From: CAVSQX01 sp963730225
Lineage (GTDB): Bacteria > Planctomycetota > Phycisphaerae > Tepidisphaerales > Tepidisphaeraceae
Length of the DNA stretch: 64,000 bases
NCBI GenBank assembly: GCA_963730225.1
Contig: CAVSQX010000004.1
Location: 1,116,001-1,180,000 of the forward strand
Reading direction: 5' to 3'
Under the pieces are notes generated by a model. The model was given only the letters and a program-made list of their open reading frames with translations, made no database searches and was not told where the DNA came from. Positions 35,589 to 44,888 of the stretch are shown here, piece by piece; the first letter of the stretch is position 1; each line of letters opens with the position of its first letter. The translations under genes were made by a program, and so were the position numbers.

Positions 35589-35829
35589 CTGGACGCATCG
35601 AGCGGGAACAAAAGGTTACACTTTTTCATGTTAAAATGGGTAGTTTGAGGATGTAAGTGATTTCATAAGAATGGCTTATGTATGTGCATAGGGGTGGCGC
35701 TTTTGGAAAGTGTTACCTGCGACGATTTGGCGTGGTTGGGCGATCGAGAGGGTGGATTCACCACGGAGGGCACGGAGGACACGGAGGGGCATTCTTGTAC
35801 AATCTAAGCTAAACAAGGGATGAAATAGC
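35589..35829. other. AT-richer gap with tandem CACGGAGG units
   Basis: The spacer before the HU-DUF4241 gene is visibly AT-richer than its surroundings (TTTTTCATGTTAAAATGG, GATTTCATAAGAATGG). I see no open frame with a ribosome site in it. At 35761-35787 three units of CACGGAGG(G/A) stand in tandem, related to the repeat at 34105. It probably contains the promoter of the next gene, but no box can be assigned with confidence. Confidence 0.4.
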
Positions 35830-37122
35830 ATGTCACGCAAAAGACTTTCTCCAGCAGAGTGGGTTGGCCTTCTGGCTCAGAAGTCGGAGACGACGATCGA
35901 GCAGACCAAGGCTGTGTTGCGGGCGCAGGCTGAGGCTGCGTACGAGCATGCGGCGGAAGGGTATTTGATTCCTGGCGTCGGGGTGCTGGCGATGGTGGAA
36001 AGGCCGGAGGGAAAATTGGTGATGATGTTTGGCCCAAGGGCGGCCCAGGAAATCACGATGCCGGCGACGCGGAAATTGGTTTTCCGGTTGTCCAAGGTTG
36101 CCAGGGACATGGTTCTTGGAGGGACGAAAACGCTTCCGGACTTGTTCAGGCATTACGCGCTACCAGATTTTACGTTTTCGTCCGAGGCGACGGAATTATC
36201 CGAACCGGACGCATTCACGCGCAATTTGAGAAGTTCGTTGACTTCGGTTGGTGGTAAGCCTTGCACGGTGGCCGTTCATCGGCTTACGGACTTCTGGCTT
36301 TCATCGGGCAAAATTGTGGCTGGGGATTTGATGATCGGAGGCGGTAAGCCATTTGTGCGGTCGATCCCGGCGGGTCGCTATCCGATAGCGCTGGCGGTGG
36401 CACGGATTGGAAGCGACGAGCGAATCGCTTTTGCGATTCTTCGCTTTTCGGAGGCGCCAATTTCGAAATGGGAGCGCGCCGAGACCGAGGATCGTGATAT
36501 CCCGACGAGGAGAAGCAATCCGCGATTCGGCTACGGGGTCGATAGCGGAACAGGATCCTTCTACGACGCATCAGCACAGGATTTTTTGAATCAAGCGAAC
36601 GAGGCAGACATTGGATTCTTCGAGCAGGTGGCCGATGAGATGAAGAAGACCTATAAGACCACGCGAAGCTGGGTGCATATCGATTCGCCTAGTGGATCGA
36701 TCGTGGTATTCTCGTCCGGGTATGGCGACGGATTTTATACTTCTTACTTTGGGCTTGATGCGTCTGGAAACGCGGCGATCTTGGTGACGGATTTCGGAAT
36801 TGTCGATTGGCGCAAGGTGAATCGGGAATTGGGCCGGTGGGTGGAGCGAGACGGTGACCGTCGATCGGCAGCCAATTCACGAAAGATAAGATATGCGACG
36901 GCGTTTTTGGTCTGCGTTATTCGTCGCGGTAATCACGGCGAATCTGGCTTTCGCGGCTGGGGCGGTCAGTGTGATGCCGCTAGGGGATTCGATCACGGCG
37001 GGGTCGGCGGGGGGTTATCGCAAGCCGCTGGGGGAGAAGTTAGCGGGTGTTTACCACATTGCGATGACCACCGTGGGGTCGCAGAGCGATCCGTCGCTGC
37101 CGGCGGGGCAACAGGCGCATGA
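35830..37122 (+). CDS. HU/IHF-like domain fused to DUF4241
   Basis: Residues 9-98 follow the HU/IHF pattern (LLAQKSETTIEQTKAVLRAQAEAAYEHA, then LIPGVGVLAMVERP, GPRAAQEITMPATRKLVFR, LSKVARDMVLGG), suggesting DNA binding. Residues 190-335 match DUF4241: IPAGRYPIALAVARIG, SDERIAFAILRFSEAP, YGVDSGTGSFYD and SGYGDGFYTSYFGLDASGNAAILVTDF. DUF4241 proteins usually end right after this VTDF element. Here the frame runs about 95 residues further, through a basic, composition-odd tail that overlaps the SGNH hydrolase gene by 230 bases. The true end is probably near 36,820, the tail being a product of a one-base shift. A sampled line (36601-36660) is 50% GC, lower than neighbours. Confidence 0.65.
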   Translation: MSRKRLSPAEWVGLLAQKSETTIEQTKAVLRAQAEAAYEHAAEGYLIPGVGVLAMVERPEGKLVMMFGPRAAQEITMPATRKLVFRLSKVARDMVLGGTKTLPDLFRHYALPDFTFSSEATELSEPDAFTRNLRSSLTSVGGKPCTVAVHRLTDFWLSSGKIVAGDLMIGGGKPFVRSIPAGRYPIALAVARIGSDERIAFAILRFSEAPISKWERAETEDRDIPTRRSNPRFGYGVDSGTGSFYDASAQDFLNQANEADIGFFEQVADEMKKTYKTTRSWVHIDSPSGSIVVFSSGYGDGFYTSYFGLDASGNAAILVTDFGIVDWRKVNRELGRWVERDGDRRSAANSRKIRYATAFLVCVIRRGNHGESGFRGWGGQCDAARGFDHGGVGGGLSQAAGGEVSGCLPHCDDHRGVAERSVAAGGATGA

Positions 37123-37810
37123 AGGGCATGGCGGCTGGCGGATCGATCAACTGGCGGACAATCTGCTGGGCGTCAATGCGGTCGACAAGGACGCGCACGG
37201 CGGGTACTGGCTTGTCGGCGGGCACGGCACGGGACGTGCGGCGATTCATCCCGACTTTGTCACGGTGATGGCGGGGATCAACGATATTAACCAGTTCATC
37301 GGCGACGATCCGAGCCGGCCGATGAGCGGTCGATCGGATCAAATCCTCCAGACGCTCCAGCAGCGGATGCAGCGACTCGTCGGCACGCTCACCGATACGC
37401 TGCCCGATTCGACGATCCTGCTGGGCGGCTGCATCCCGTACGCCAATGGCCTGCTGGACGAAAAACTCACCGGGGCGAGCGAAGCGAATCGCGCCGCCTG
37501 GGCCAAGCAGGATGATGTGAACCCGATGCAGGAACTGGGCGTGAATCATTGGGTGCTGATGTTCAACAAATGGCTCCGGGACACCTATGTGCCGCAGCTT
37601 CAGAAGCAGGGGAAGAAGGTTTACTACGTCGATGTTTATTCCAAATTTTTACTGCCGGATGGGACGGTACGCAGTTGGAACAACAAGGAGCCGGAAAACA
37701 GCGCCGGCCCGGCGGGCTATGCCGACTACGGTCTGCACCCCAACGCCTTCGGCTATGCCCAAATGGCCGACGCGTGGGCGGCGGGGATTGCGAAGCGAAT
37801 GGGGAAATGA
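36893..37810 (+). CDS. Secreted SGNH/GDSL-type hydrolase
   Basis: This 305-residue esterase-like protein has a signal peptide (FWSALFVAVITANLAFAAG), block I with the nucleophile Ser (MPLGDSITAG), block III (VMAGINDIN) and the catalytic Asp-His pair in DYGLHPNAFGYAQM. Such enzymes deacetylate or hydrolyse esters on polysaccharides outside the cell. The start is ATG 36893 after a weak GATAAG site. It overlaps the end of the DUF4241 frame by 230 bases, an arrangement better explained by an error in that frame than by real overlap. Confidence 0.82.
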   Translation: MRRRFWSALFVAVITANLAFAAGAVSVMPLGDSITAGSAGGYRKPLGEKLAGVYHIAMTTVGSQSDPSLPAGQQAHEGHGGWRIDQLADNLLGVNAVDKDAHGGYWLVGGHGTGRAAIHPDFVTVMAGINDINQFIGDDPSRPMSGRSDQILQTLQQRMQRLVGTLTDTLPDSTILLGGCIPYANGLLDEKLTGASEANRAAWAKQDDVNPMQELGVNHWVLMFNKWLRDTYVPQLQKQGKKVYYVDVYSKFLLPDGTVRSWNNKEPENSAGPAGYADYGLHPNAFGYAQMADAWAAGIAKRMGK

Positions 37811-37895
37811 GAGAACTAGCACTTCATTGCATGTTGGCTAACCCGGCGTCCAAATCGACTCGAACATCCGGCCTCGTTTTGCTACGATAAGTGGT

Positions 37896-38126
37896 ATGAG
37901 CACGGTCGAACTCAGGCAGGAAGCCAAATCCATTATCGATGGGATATCGCCCAGGGACTTGCGGCTCGTGAGGGAGTTTCTCGCTTTTGTGACAAGCCGC
38001 GACACGAACGCTGCCACGCGCGAACTGCTGGCGATCCCCGGTTTCCAGAAGTCATTCGTGCGTGGGGTCAAGGACATCAAGTCGCACCGCGTCAAGCCGT
38101 GGCGGCAGGTACGCAGCGATGTTTAG
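37896..38126 (+). CDS. Antitoxin of a RelE/ParE-type pair
   Basis: This 76-residue protein with an N-terminal helical region (VELRQEAKSIIDGISPRDLRLVREFLAFV) and a basic, flexible C-terminus (GVKDIKSHRVKPWRQVRSDV) fits the size and position of antitoxins in RelE/ParE modules. It overlaps the toxin gene by eight bases. The antitoxin subfamily cannot be named from sequence alone, and I assign it mainly by its partner. Confidence 0.65.
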   Translation: MSTVELRQEAKSIIDGISPRDLRLVREFLAFVTSRDTNAATRELLAIPGFQKSFVRGVKDIKSHRVKPWRQVRSDV

Positions 38127-38379
38127 GCTCGTCCTGTCCCGCGAGGCCAGCCGGTTCTACGAGCGTTGCGACAAAACCGCCGCCGCCAAACTCGCCCGCT
38201 GTTTCACGGCGCTCGAGCAAGACCCGCGCGCCGGCAACAATGTCAAACCGCTCAAAGGCCAGCTTACTGGCGCCTACCGTTATCGTGTCGGCGACCACCG
38301 AGTGGTCTACACGATCGACGATGCAGCAGTGACGGTGTTCATCATCACGATCGCCAATCGAAAAGACGTGTACGAATGA
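38119..38379 (+). CDS. RelE/ParE-superfamily toxin
   Basis: This 86-residue toxin starts at ATG 38119 (FRLVLSREASRFYERCDK). The RelE/ParE fold is clear from ALEQDPRAGNNVKPLKGQLTGAYRYRVGDHRVVYTIDD and IITIANRKDVYE. This matches RelE-type mRNA interferases more closely than ParE gyrase toxins, because of the YRYRVGDHRVVY strand and the terminal R-K-D-V-Y. The open frame before ATG 38119 lies inside the antitoxin gene. Confidence 0.82.
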   Translation: MFRLVLSREASRFYERCDKTAAAKLARCFTALEQDPRAGNNVKPLKGQLTGAYRYRVGDHRVVYTIDDAAVTVFIITIANRKDVYE

Positions 38380-38443
38380 TCTTGGACTTGCCCACGGAAC
38401 GCGAGGAAGTCCAGTCCGTAGTTTGATTCTACCTCCGGCGGGC

Positions 38444-40138
38444 TCAGACCGTTCTCCTTCGTGGGCGGCGAAGGAAGCCCAAGCCGGCGAAGGCGAGCAG
38501 TGCCAGGGTTGCCGGCTCGGGAACGTCGGCGACGGCGGCGCCGGTTGCGCTGAGCGTGTTATCCGTGCCATTCAACTGCGTGAAGTCGAATCCGAAGTAA
38601 GGTGAATCGGTGCCGAGCGTGGAGCCGGTGATCGTGATGAATAGATTGTATCCGTCGCCAAAGATGCCGGTCGGGTCGGTGATGGTGGCGTTGACGTTGT
38701 AGCCGGTGTAGTTGGCCGAGTTCAGTTCCAACGCGGCGTCGACCAGGTCGGCATCCAAGCTGTCCGGGTCCGAGTCGGTAAGGTCCAGGGCAAAGACCTC
38801 GGTGTCGGTTGAGGCGTTGAAACCCGAAACGGCCAAGAACCCCGTGGGCGTGGCGGGGAAGGTGGCCGATGCGGAATTATAGCCGCCGGTGCCTCCGGTG
38901 GTGCCCCCACTGGGGATCGGCAGTTTGGCGAGCGGCAAGCCAAAGTTAGCGACGGCAGTATTCGACACGATCACAATCGGCTTGGGAGCCAGCGAGAAGA
39001 CCGAGCCGTCTTCCTCAGGCCCGCCAAAGGCGGTCGTGCCGTACAGTATGTTGTTCGACAGGACAAGCCCGGCCCAGGGTGTGTTCCCGTTGGAGCCGTT
39101 GAACGTCGCGATGACCTTGGGTGTGCCGCCGGTGATGGGGACCGAGAAGACGACGCCATAGCTGACACCACCTTCCGACGCCGTGCCATACAGCGTGTTG
39201 TTCCAGAGGACAAGCCCCCCCAAGAGGTACGAACCGTCGGTGCCATCGAACGAGGCAATCACGGTGGGCGTTCCGCCAGTAACCGGGACGGAAAAGACCG
39301 TTCCGCCGCCGCCGGGGCCACCATCTGACGCCGTCCCGTATAGCGTGCTGCCAACGAGGATCATCGCCGCCTGGGAATCCGCCCCGGTGGCGCTGGTGAA
39401 TTCTGACAGGAAGGTGGCCCTTACCCCGCCGACGGGGACGGAGAAGATCGCGCCGCCGGTGGTATTGCCGCCTGCTGAGGTCGTCCCGTACAGGGTGCTG
39501 CCGTCGCTCGACAGAGTCAACCCGCCAATGGGATTTAACCCGATGTTGTTCGGTCCCATGATGACATTGTCCGTAGTGCCCCCGCCGCTGGCTGACAACG
39601 AGTAGACGGTGCCATCGCCGTTGAGTCCGCCCTGGTACGCCGTCCCGTAAAGCATGTTGTTGGTGAGGACCAGCCCAGACCTCGGTATCGCCCCGGGGCC
39701 GTCCTCGGCACCGTAGAATGACGTCAGAGCAGTGGGCGTTCCGCCGGTGGTTGGCACGGAAAAGACCGTGCCGCTCTGGCTTGCGCCGCCATATTCCGTC
39801 GTCCCATACAGCGTGTTGTTCGACAAGATCAGCCCGGCCGCGACGCCCGATCCGTTAGTGCCGTTGAACATTGCCAGGTTGGTGGGCGTTCCACCGGTGA
39901 TCGGGAGCGAGAAGACGGTGCCAAAGTTGCCGGTTCCGCCTTCCAGGGTTGTCCCGTACAATGTGCTGCCGTCGCTCGAGACGACCAGCCCACCCAGCGG
40001 AGTCGCCCCACCGCCGTCATTGGTGCCATCGAATGTCGCCAGGTTAGTCAGCGTGAAATTCGCCATTGCGGGAGCAGCAAAACACGCAACCGCACCAGCC
40101 GCGGCCAAAAATAATCTCTTGTTTAATAATTTTGTCAT
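38444..40138 (-). CDS. PEP-CTERM protein with GloVer tandem repeats
   Basis: This 564-residue surface protein starts at ATG 40136-40138 with a signal peptide (KRLFLAAAGAVACFAAPAMA). The body holds about eight repeats of the GloVer type (LYGTT..GG, then GTVFSVP.TGGTPT..ASF.GT, also as TIGR03803 from memory), probably forming a beta-propeller-like fold. A beta domain (YFGFDFTQLNGTDN) precedes the PEP-CTERM signal VPEPATLALLAFAGLGFLRR, a short hydrophobic helix and a basic end. That tail is normally cut by an exosortase, which is not encoded in this window. Confidence 0.85.
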   Translation of the reverse strand: MTKLLNKRLFLAAAGAVACFAAPAMANFTLTNLATFDGTNDGGGATPLGGLVVSSDGSTLYGTTLEGGTGNFGTVFSLPITGGTPTNLAMFNGTNGSGVAAGLILSNNTLYGTTEYGGASQSGTVFSVPTTGGTPTALTSFYGAEDGPGAIPRSGLVLTNNMLYGTAYQGGLNGDGTVYSLSASGGGTTDNVIMGPNNIGLNPIGGLTLSSDGSTLYGTTSAGGNTTGGAIFSVPVGGVRATFLSEFTSATGADSQAAMILVGSTLYGTASDGGPGGGGTVFSVPVTGGTPTVIASFDGTDGSYLLGGLVLWNNTLYGTASEGGVSYGVVFSVPITGGTPKVIATFNGSNGNTPWAGLVLSNNILYGTTAFGGPEEDGSVFSLAPKPIVIVSNTAVANFGLPLAKLPIPSGGTTGGTGGYNSASATFPATPTGFLAVSGFNASTDTEVFALDLTDSDPDSLDADLVDAALELNSANYTGYNVNATITDPTGIFGDGYNLFITITGSTLGTDSPYFGFDFTQLNGTDNTLSATGAAVADVPEPATLALLAFAGLGFLRRPRRRTV

Positions 40139-40298
40139 TTTCCACTTCTCCCGGTTGCGCCGCCCAACGAACCGCACGGTCGTTACCATACGGCCAGAGT
40201 TGTCCTAACCCATCCACAATACAGGAGAACACTTCAAAATCAACTGAAATGTGGGATTTTGTGCTAGTTTTGGCCAATAAGTGGGGTTTCACAAAGCA

Positions 40299-41021
40299 TT
40301 ACGGCTCCGCGGGCATGATCTCCGGCCGAAACACCCGCACCTCCGAACCGACCGCCAGAATTACCGAGGACGGATTTTGTTTCTGTAGGAACTCCCACTG
40401 TGGGCCGTACACTGCGGCCCAATCCCAATCCAGATCGAACCATCGCACAGGGTGAATTTCCCACTGCGGATGCTCGACTCGATATCGGATGAGGCGCCCG
40501 TCGCGGGCGCGGCCGAAGCCCCATTGGTGTTCCTTGAAAAAATGCTCGCGGGAATCTTCGGAGACGGTGATCGCATTGGGGTCGGCGGCCACGTGCAGGG
40601 AATGGGTTTTTCCGTCCAGAGTCAGCAAATGTTGAATCGATAATTCACCGTCGCTGCGGATCGTGCTGGTGGACATGGGGGCGGCGAGGTAGGGCTCGTT
40701 GTAGAGTCGGCGGGCGGACCAGGCGATGAGGCGGCGGGGGACGAATTCTCGAATGAAGGCGACGCCGCGCTGGCCGGTGAATCGGCAGTAGAACCGCAGG
40801 TTGATTTCGGGGAAATTCACATGGCCGGGCCAAGGGATTCTGAAAACTTTGGTGTGGAGAAAATCGAATGCGACCAGGCTCACAAATGCCTCACCGTCGC
40901 TCGTGTCCAGTTCACATCCGGGCGGCAGAAACGGAATCAAAAGCTGCGGTGAAACCGCGTAGGTAATCAACGCCAGGTTGGACCAACGCGCGCTAAGAAA
41001 CACCAACCGCCGCGGCTCCAT
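40299..41021 (-). CDS. DUF2071 (YqjF-like) protein
   Basis: This 240-residue protein is of the DUF2071/YqjF type, with the characteristic stretch LITYAVSPQLLIPFLPPGCELD, FVSLVAFDFLHTKVF, HVNFPEINLRFYCR, VAFIREFVPRRLIAWSAR and HFFKEHQWGFGR. It is a cytosolic protein of uncertain function, and no catalytic residue can be named. It follows the HAF-repeat gene on the same strand. Confidence 0.8.
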   Translation of the reverse strand: MEPRRLVFLSARWSNLALITYAVSPQLLIPFLPPGCELDTSDGEAFVSLVAFDFLHTKVFRIPWPGHVNFPEINLRFYCRFTGQRGVAFIREFVPRRLIAWSARRLYNEPYLAAPMSTSTIRSDGELSIQHLLTLDGKTHSLHVAADPNAITVSEDSREHFFKEHQWGFGRARDGRLIRYRVEHPQWEIHPVRWFDLDWDWAAVYGPQWEFLQKQNPSSVILAVGSEVRVFRPEIMPAEP

Positions 41022-41122
41022 ACCGGCTCATTCTCACGTCTCCCGCGCCGCCGAGCCATCAGACCCCGCGCGGGTTTTAAGTTTTGAAAATGGTGAAACG
41101 AGGACATCGAGGATGGAGGATT

Positions 41123-41166
41123 GAAGATAGAGGATGGCGCAGCGCTTTGCTCCATCCTCGATCTTC
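41123..41166. repeat. Inverted repeat, GAAGATAGAGGATGG family, copy 2
   Basis: Arms GAAGATAGAGGATGG (41123-41137) and CCATCCTCGATCTTC (41152-41166) pair with one mismatch around a 14-base loop. The stop codon of the HAF-repeat gene (41165-41167) lies in the right arm. It is related to the element at 30325-30396. Confidence 0.6.
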
Positions 41167-42272
41167 ACCGCCGCCGCGCCCGGCGAAGCAGGACCAACGC
41201 TCCGCATGCCAACCCCATCGCGGACGGCTCGGGGATGAATTGGGCGGTGGCGGGGGTCAATAGAAAAGCCCGTTCCTGGCCGTCGAACAGGCCCAAGCCG
41301 ACGATCTGGTCTCGGTCGTTAATGTCGTCGAGAGATTGAACATCCCAACCACTGTCGGCGGGGATAAGGCTGGCAATGGGGGTCAGCCTGCCATCGCTCC
41401 AAATGACCGGATGGTCAACGACATCGCCGATCGAACCGGAGCCGGAATCACCGATGGCCACGCCCAGATCGTTGATGCCGGTTAACCCGCTCCAGCTGTC
41501 GCCGGGGAGCGTTCCGATATCTTTCATTTTTCCGTTTTGCCAGATGAAGCCGTGCTCGACGGTGCCGGAGAGGTCGGAGGCTCCGACGACCACGCCGTCA
41601 TTATTGAGCGCTGTCTCATAGGTATCGGCTCCGCCAAGGGAGCCAAGGTCGGTTACATGGCCGTTGCTCCAGAAGGATGAACGTTCGGTATCCAGGCTGG
41701 GATTATCTAAATATACTTGCTGAATTAATGCGGCTATCTGGTCGCGGTCGTTAAGTTGTCCGCCATCGAAAATTTGCAGTTCATCGCTGGCGGGCGTGCC
41801 AGCGCCAAGCGATCCGAGGTTTTCTACATGTCCATTTCGCAGCAGGGCCGCGTCCTGGCCCAACGCGTCCGTTGGCCTGTAATCACCCAGGCGTTGCCCG
41901 AAATCGTTCACCGCCGCAATGCCGGTAACGTCCGGCGGCAATGAAAGTGGGCGCATTGTGCCATGACTCCAGACGGTGATCACCATTTGCCCATCACTGA
42001 TGTAATAGCCCAGCGCCTGCCCATGGTCGTCAGGGATGCCGATGACACCCGGCGTGCCATTGGGGCCGAAAATGGGCCTGGTAACTCCATTGGTCGTGAG
42101 AAAGCTTTGCCTGGTATCGTCCTGCTGGCTGATTGTCAGAGTGTCGATTTGGCTGTGATTGTTTATTGCGTCGCCCCGCGCCGACCGGTCCAACCGCTGT
42201 AATTTGGAACGTCATTGCCGCATGCGCTGCTGAAGATGCGAGGGCGAGCGTTGCGATCAATCCTTTGATCAT
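41165..42272 (-). CDS. PEP-CTERM protein with HAF-type repeats (frameshifted near N-terminus)
   Basis: Repeats of the HAF type (VENLGSLGAGTPASDE, HVTDLGSLGGADTYETALNNDG, KMKDIGTLPGDSWSGLTGIND, VDHPVIWSDGRLTPIASLI) make up a probable beta-propeller. The protein ends with FIPEPSAMGLACGALVLLRRARRR, a PEP-CTERM signal. The signal peptide is in another frame, from ATG 42270-42272 (MIKGLIATLALASSAAHAA). Removing one C from CCCC at 42174-42177 joins it as VGPVGAGDAINNHSQIDTL, giving about 369 residues. The uncorrected main frame is 41165-42193 with no signal peptide. Confidence 0.75.
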
Positions 42273-42432
42273 CTCGAACTCCTTTTAGGGTCCAGCAATG
42301 TTATCGGCCATACGACGCCGCGGCAAATAACGCTGCATCGCGCGCCTGGTGGGAGCGGCCCCGCCCGTTATAAGATTATTGGACTGTGGGGTGCAGCCCC
42401 AGGGCGTGCCGTTCTTTTTTCGGGTTAGCCAA

Positions 42433-44645
42433 ATGCGAATAACCAAAAGTTTGCGCCGGGCGTCTAGATTATCATTTCAAAAGTCCGCCATCCTCGCTGC
42501 CGTTTGGGTGGCCTGTAGCGGTGTACGGCTTTGGGCGTTCGAGGACGACTGGGACGGGGGGGCAACCACCAATATGAGCACCGGCGAAAATATATCGTGG
42601 AGCGATTCTTCAAATTGGGACTTCACGCTCGACCCGTCCGGTGGCGACGCCGTGGATTTACCCCCGTCCAGCACTCCGCCGCCGACGTATGCCTATAACA
42701 TCTTACAGGGTCTGGGTCAGAACTATTCTATCCAATATATGAAGATAGAGACGACGACACTCTACTCGATCGAGGCAAATTCGACGTCTAGCTCCACGCC
42801 GCGGACGCTTACTTTCACAGGCAGCGCCGGCAAGCCCCTCATTGAGTTGTTTAACGATCCCGTTACAGGCATTTTCAACTTTGGCGAGCAACCCTCAACA
42901 TATGGCGAGCTGACGATCGCGCTCGACCAGAGCGGGCTCGGGGCGTTCTCCGTTGACTCCTCTGCCGCATTCCTAGTGGTCGGCGGGCCGGTCACGGGGA
43001 GCGGCGGGATATCGAAACAAGGCCCTGGGACTCTGGAGATGGTGGCGGACACAAGCGACGGCAACACATTTTCCGGCGGATTTGAACTCGACGGGGGAAC
43101 CGTTGAAATCGGTAAGGGCACCAACGGAACCCTCAGCGGCCTTTTAGGCACCGGCACTATTACGGTTACGGACGGCACTTCGGTTTTGGCAACGGTTGAT
43201 TCGTACGCGTATACGCTCGCTAACGCTGTCACGGTTAATAGCACCTTAAACTTGGGGAACACCAGTACCGGCAGTATCACGCTCTCCGGTGCGATATCCC
43301 TTGGCTCGTCGACCCGCACGGTAAATGTAACCGATACGGCTACGTTCAGCGGAGTTGTCAGCGGCAGCGGTGGGTTGGATGCCACCGGTAGCGGGACGCT
43401 GGTTCTCGCGGGGGCGAGCACCTATTCCGATGGGACGACTCTTGCCGCAGGCACTCTGACGCTTGGAGGCAGCTCCTCTGGGTCGCTCGGAAGCCTTTCT
43501 AACGGGCCAGTGGGAACAGGAACTTTGACTGTCAACGGCGGGACGCTGGCGACGGGGAACGGCGCTCAAACCATCGGAAACGCGGTGAGCGTCGGCGGGG
43601 ACTTTACTATCACCGGCAGTCTCACGCTGACGGGTTCAATTTCCGTGCCCTCTTCGACGCACACCGCTACCATAGGGAACGGGACCGCAGCGAGCTCGCT
43701 AACAATCGGCGGCACTACAAGCACGAGCGGCAGCACACTCAGCCTCACCGTTGAGCCAAGCAGCAGCTTGACGTTCAGCGCTAGCACCGGCGGCAGTATT
43801 CGGCCACAAAGGCTTAACGGGCTGACCGTCCACAGCAACGGCACGGCAGTCGTCGCCAACCCATCCACACACGCCGAGCGGACGGTGTTGACCGTTTCAT
43901 CGCTCTACACCGGCACAACCGCCGCAACTCTCGACCTTTCCGGCAATGACATGATCGTAACCGGCACAAGCCTCTCGACGGTGGCCGGATATCTCGCGAC
44001 GGGCTACAACTCCGGCGGGTGGAACGGCAGCAAGGGAATAATCTCCTCGGCCGGGGCATCCACGGCTTACACCGGCCTTGGCGTGGAGGTCAACAATATC
44101 GGCAGTGGAACGATCCTCATGACAAGCTTCGACGGCCAGACCGTTACCAGCTCGGACGTTCTGGTGAAGTACACCTACATGGGCGATGCCGACCTCAATG
44201 GCGTCATCAACGGCACCGACTTCACGTTGATCGACAATGCTTTAATAGCAAACTGACCGGCTGGCGCAACGGCGACTTCAACTACGACGGAGCGGTCAAC
44301 GGCGACGATTACACAATCATCGACAATAGCTACAACAACCAAGGCGGGTCGCTGGATGACTTGGAACAAATGTGGCACTGGAAAATACCCGGCTACGCCG
44401 CGCTTTACCTCCCAATCTATGAAGCCCACTTTGGGGAATTGACCACCGCACAGTACGACGCCGCGCTGGCGGCGGGAACTCCGGCCGGCGGGGCGATGCC
44501 GGCGTATTACGGGGCGGCTTCGGAAACATTCTGGACGAATGGCGGAGGCACGGATGACGCGACGCCGCTGCCCGAACCTGTTTCCTGCACAACCCTGCTT
44601 GTATCCGCCGCCCTTCTGACGCGCCGCCGCTCGCAGCGACGATAA
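42433..44645 (+). CDS. PEP-CTERM protein with autotransporter-type strands and dockerin-like repeats (frameshifted)
   Basis: ATG 42433 opens a protein of about 737 residues with a signal peptide (FQKSAILAAVWVACSGVRLWA). The body has passenger-associated beta-strand repeats (KQGPGTLEMVADTSDGNTFSGG, GSGTLVLAGASTYSDGTTLAAG). Near the C-terminus are two dockerin-like Ca-binding repeats: DADLNGVINGTDFTLIDNA, then FNYDGAVNGDDYTIIDN. They stand in different frames, and adding one T to TTT at 44241-44243 joins them (IDNAFNSKLTGW). The end carries a PEP-CTERM signal (PLPEPVSCTTLLVSAALLTRRR). Combining dockerin-like repeats with PEP-CTERM is typical of planctomycete surface proteins. Uncorrected, the main frame ends at 44256. 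Confidence 0.75.
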
Positions 44646-44888
44646 CTCGCCCGCGAAAAATATGGTGGATGAGCCCGCTGCGACACGCGCGATCCCCGAA
44701 TACCCGATTGTTTCATAATTCCATGTCAGAACTGATGTTAATGTGTTAGCAAATACTAATGCCATCTTTAAAATGTCGCGCTTTGTCGCGCTTTGTCGCG
44801 CGTCAAATTCCCACCAGCCGACCACGCGGCGGCGCGAGGGCATGGAAAGCTGAAACATCTCGTTCGATCGTGTACCTTTCCTCGGCAC
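44646..44888. other. Gap with a 10-bp tandem repeat
   Basis: The spacer holds a tandem of TGTCGCGCTT units, nearly three copies, at 44774-44800. It also has AT-rich sequence (TTAATGTGTTAGCAAATACTAATG) that could contain the promoter of the GH88-like gene. The frame that is open from 44793 would add 32 residues to that enzyme and looks non-coding. Confidence 0.35.
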
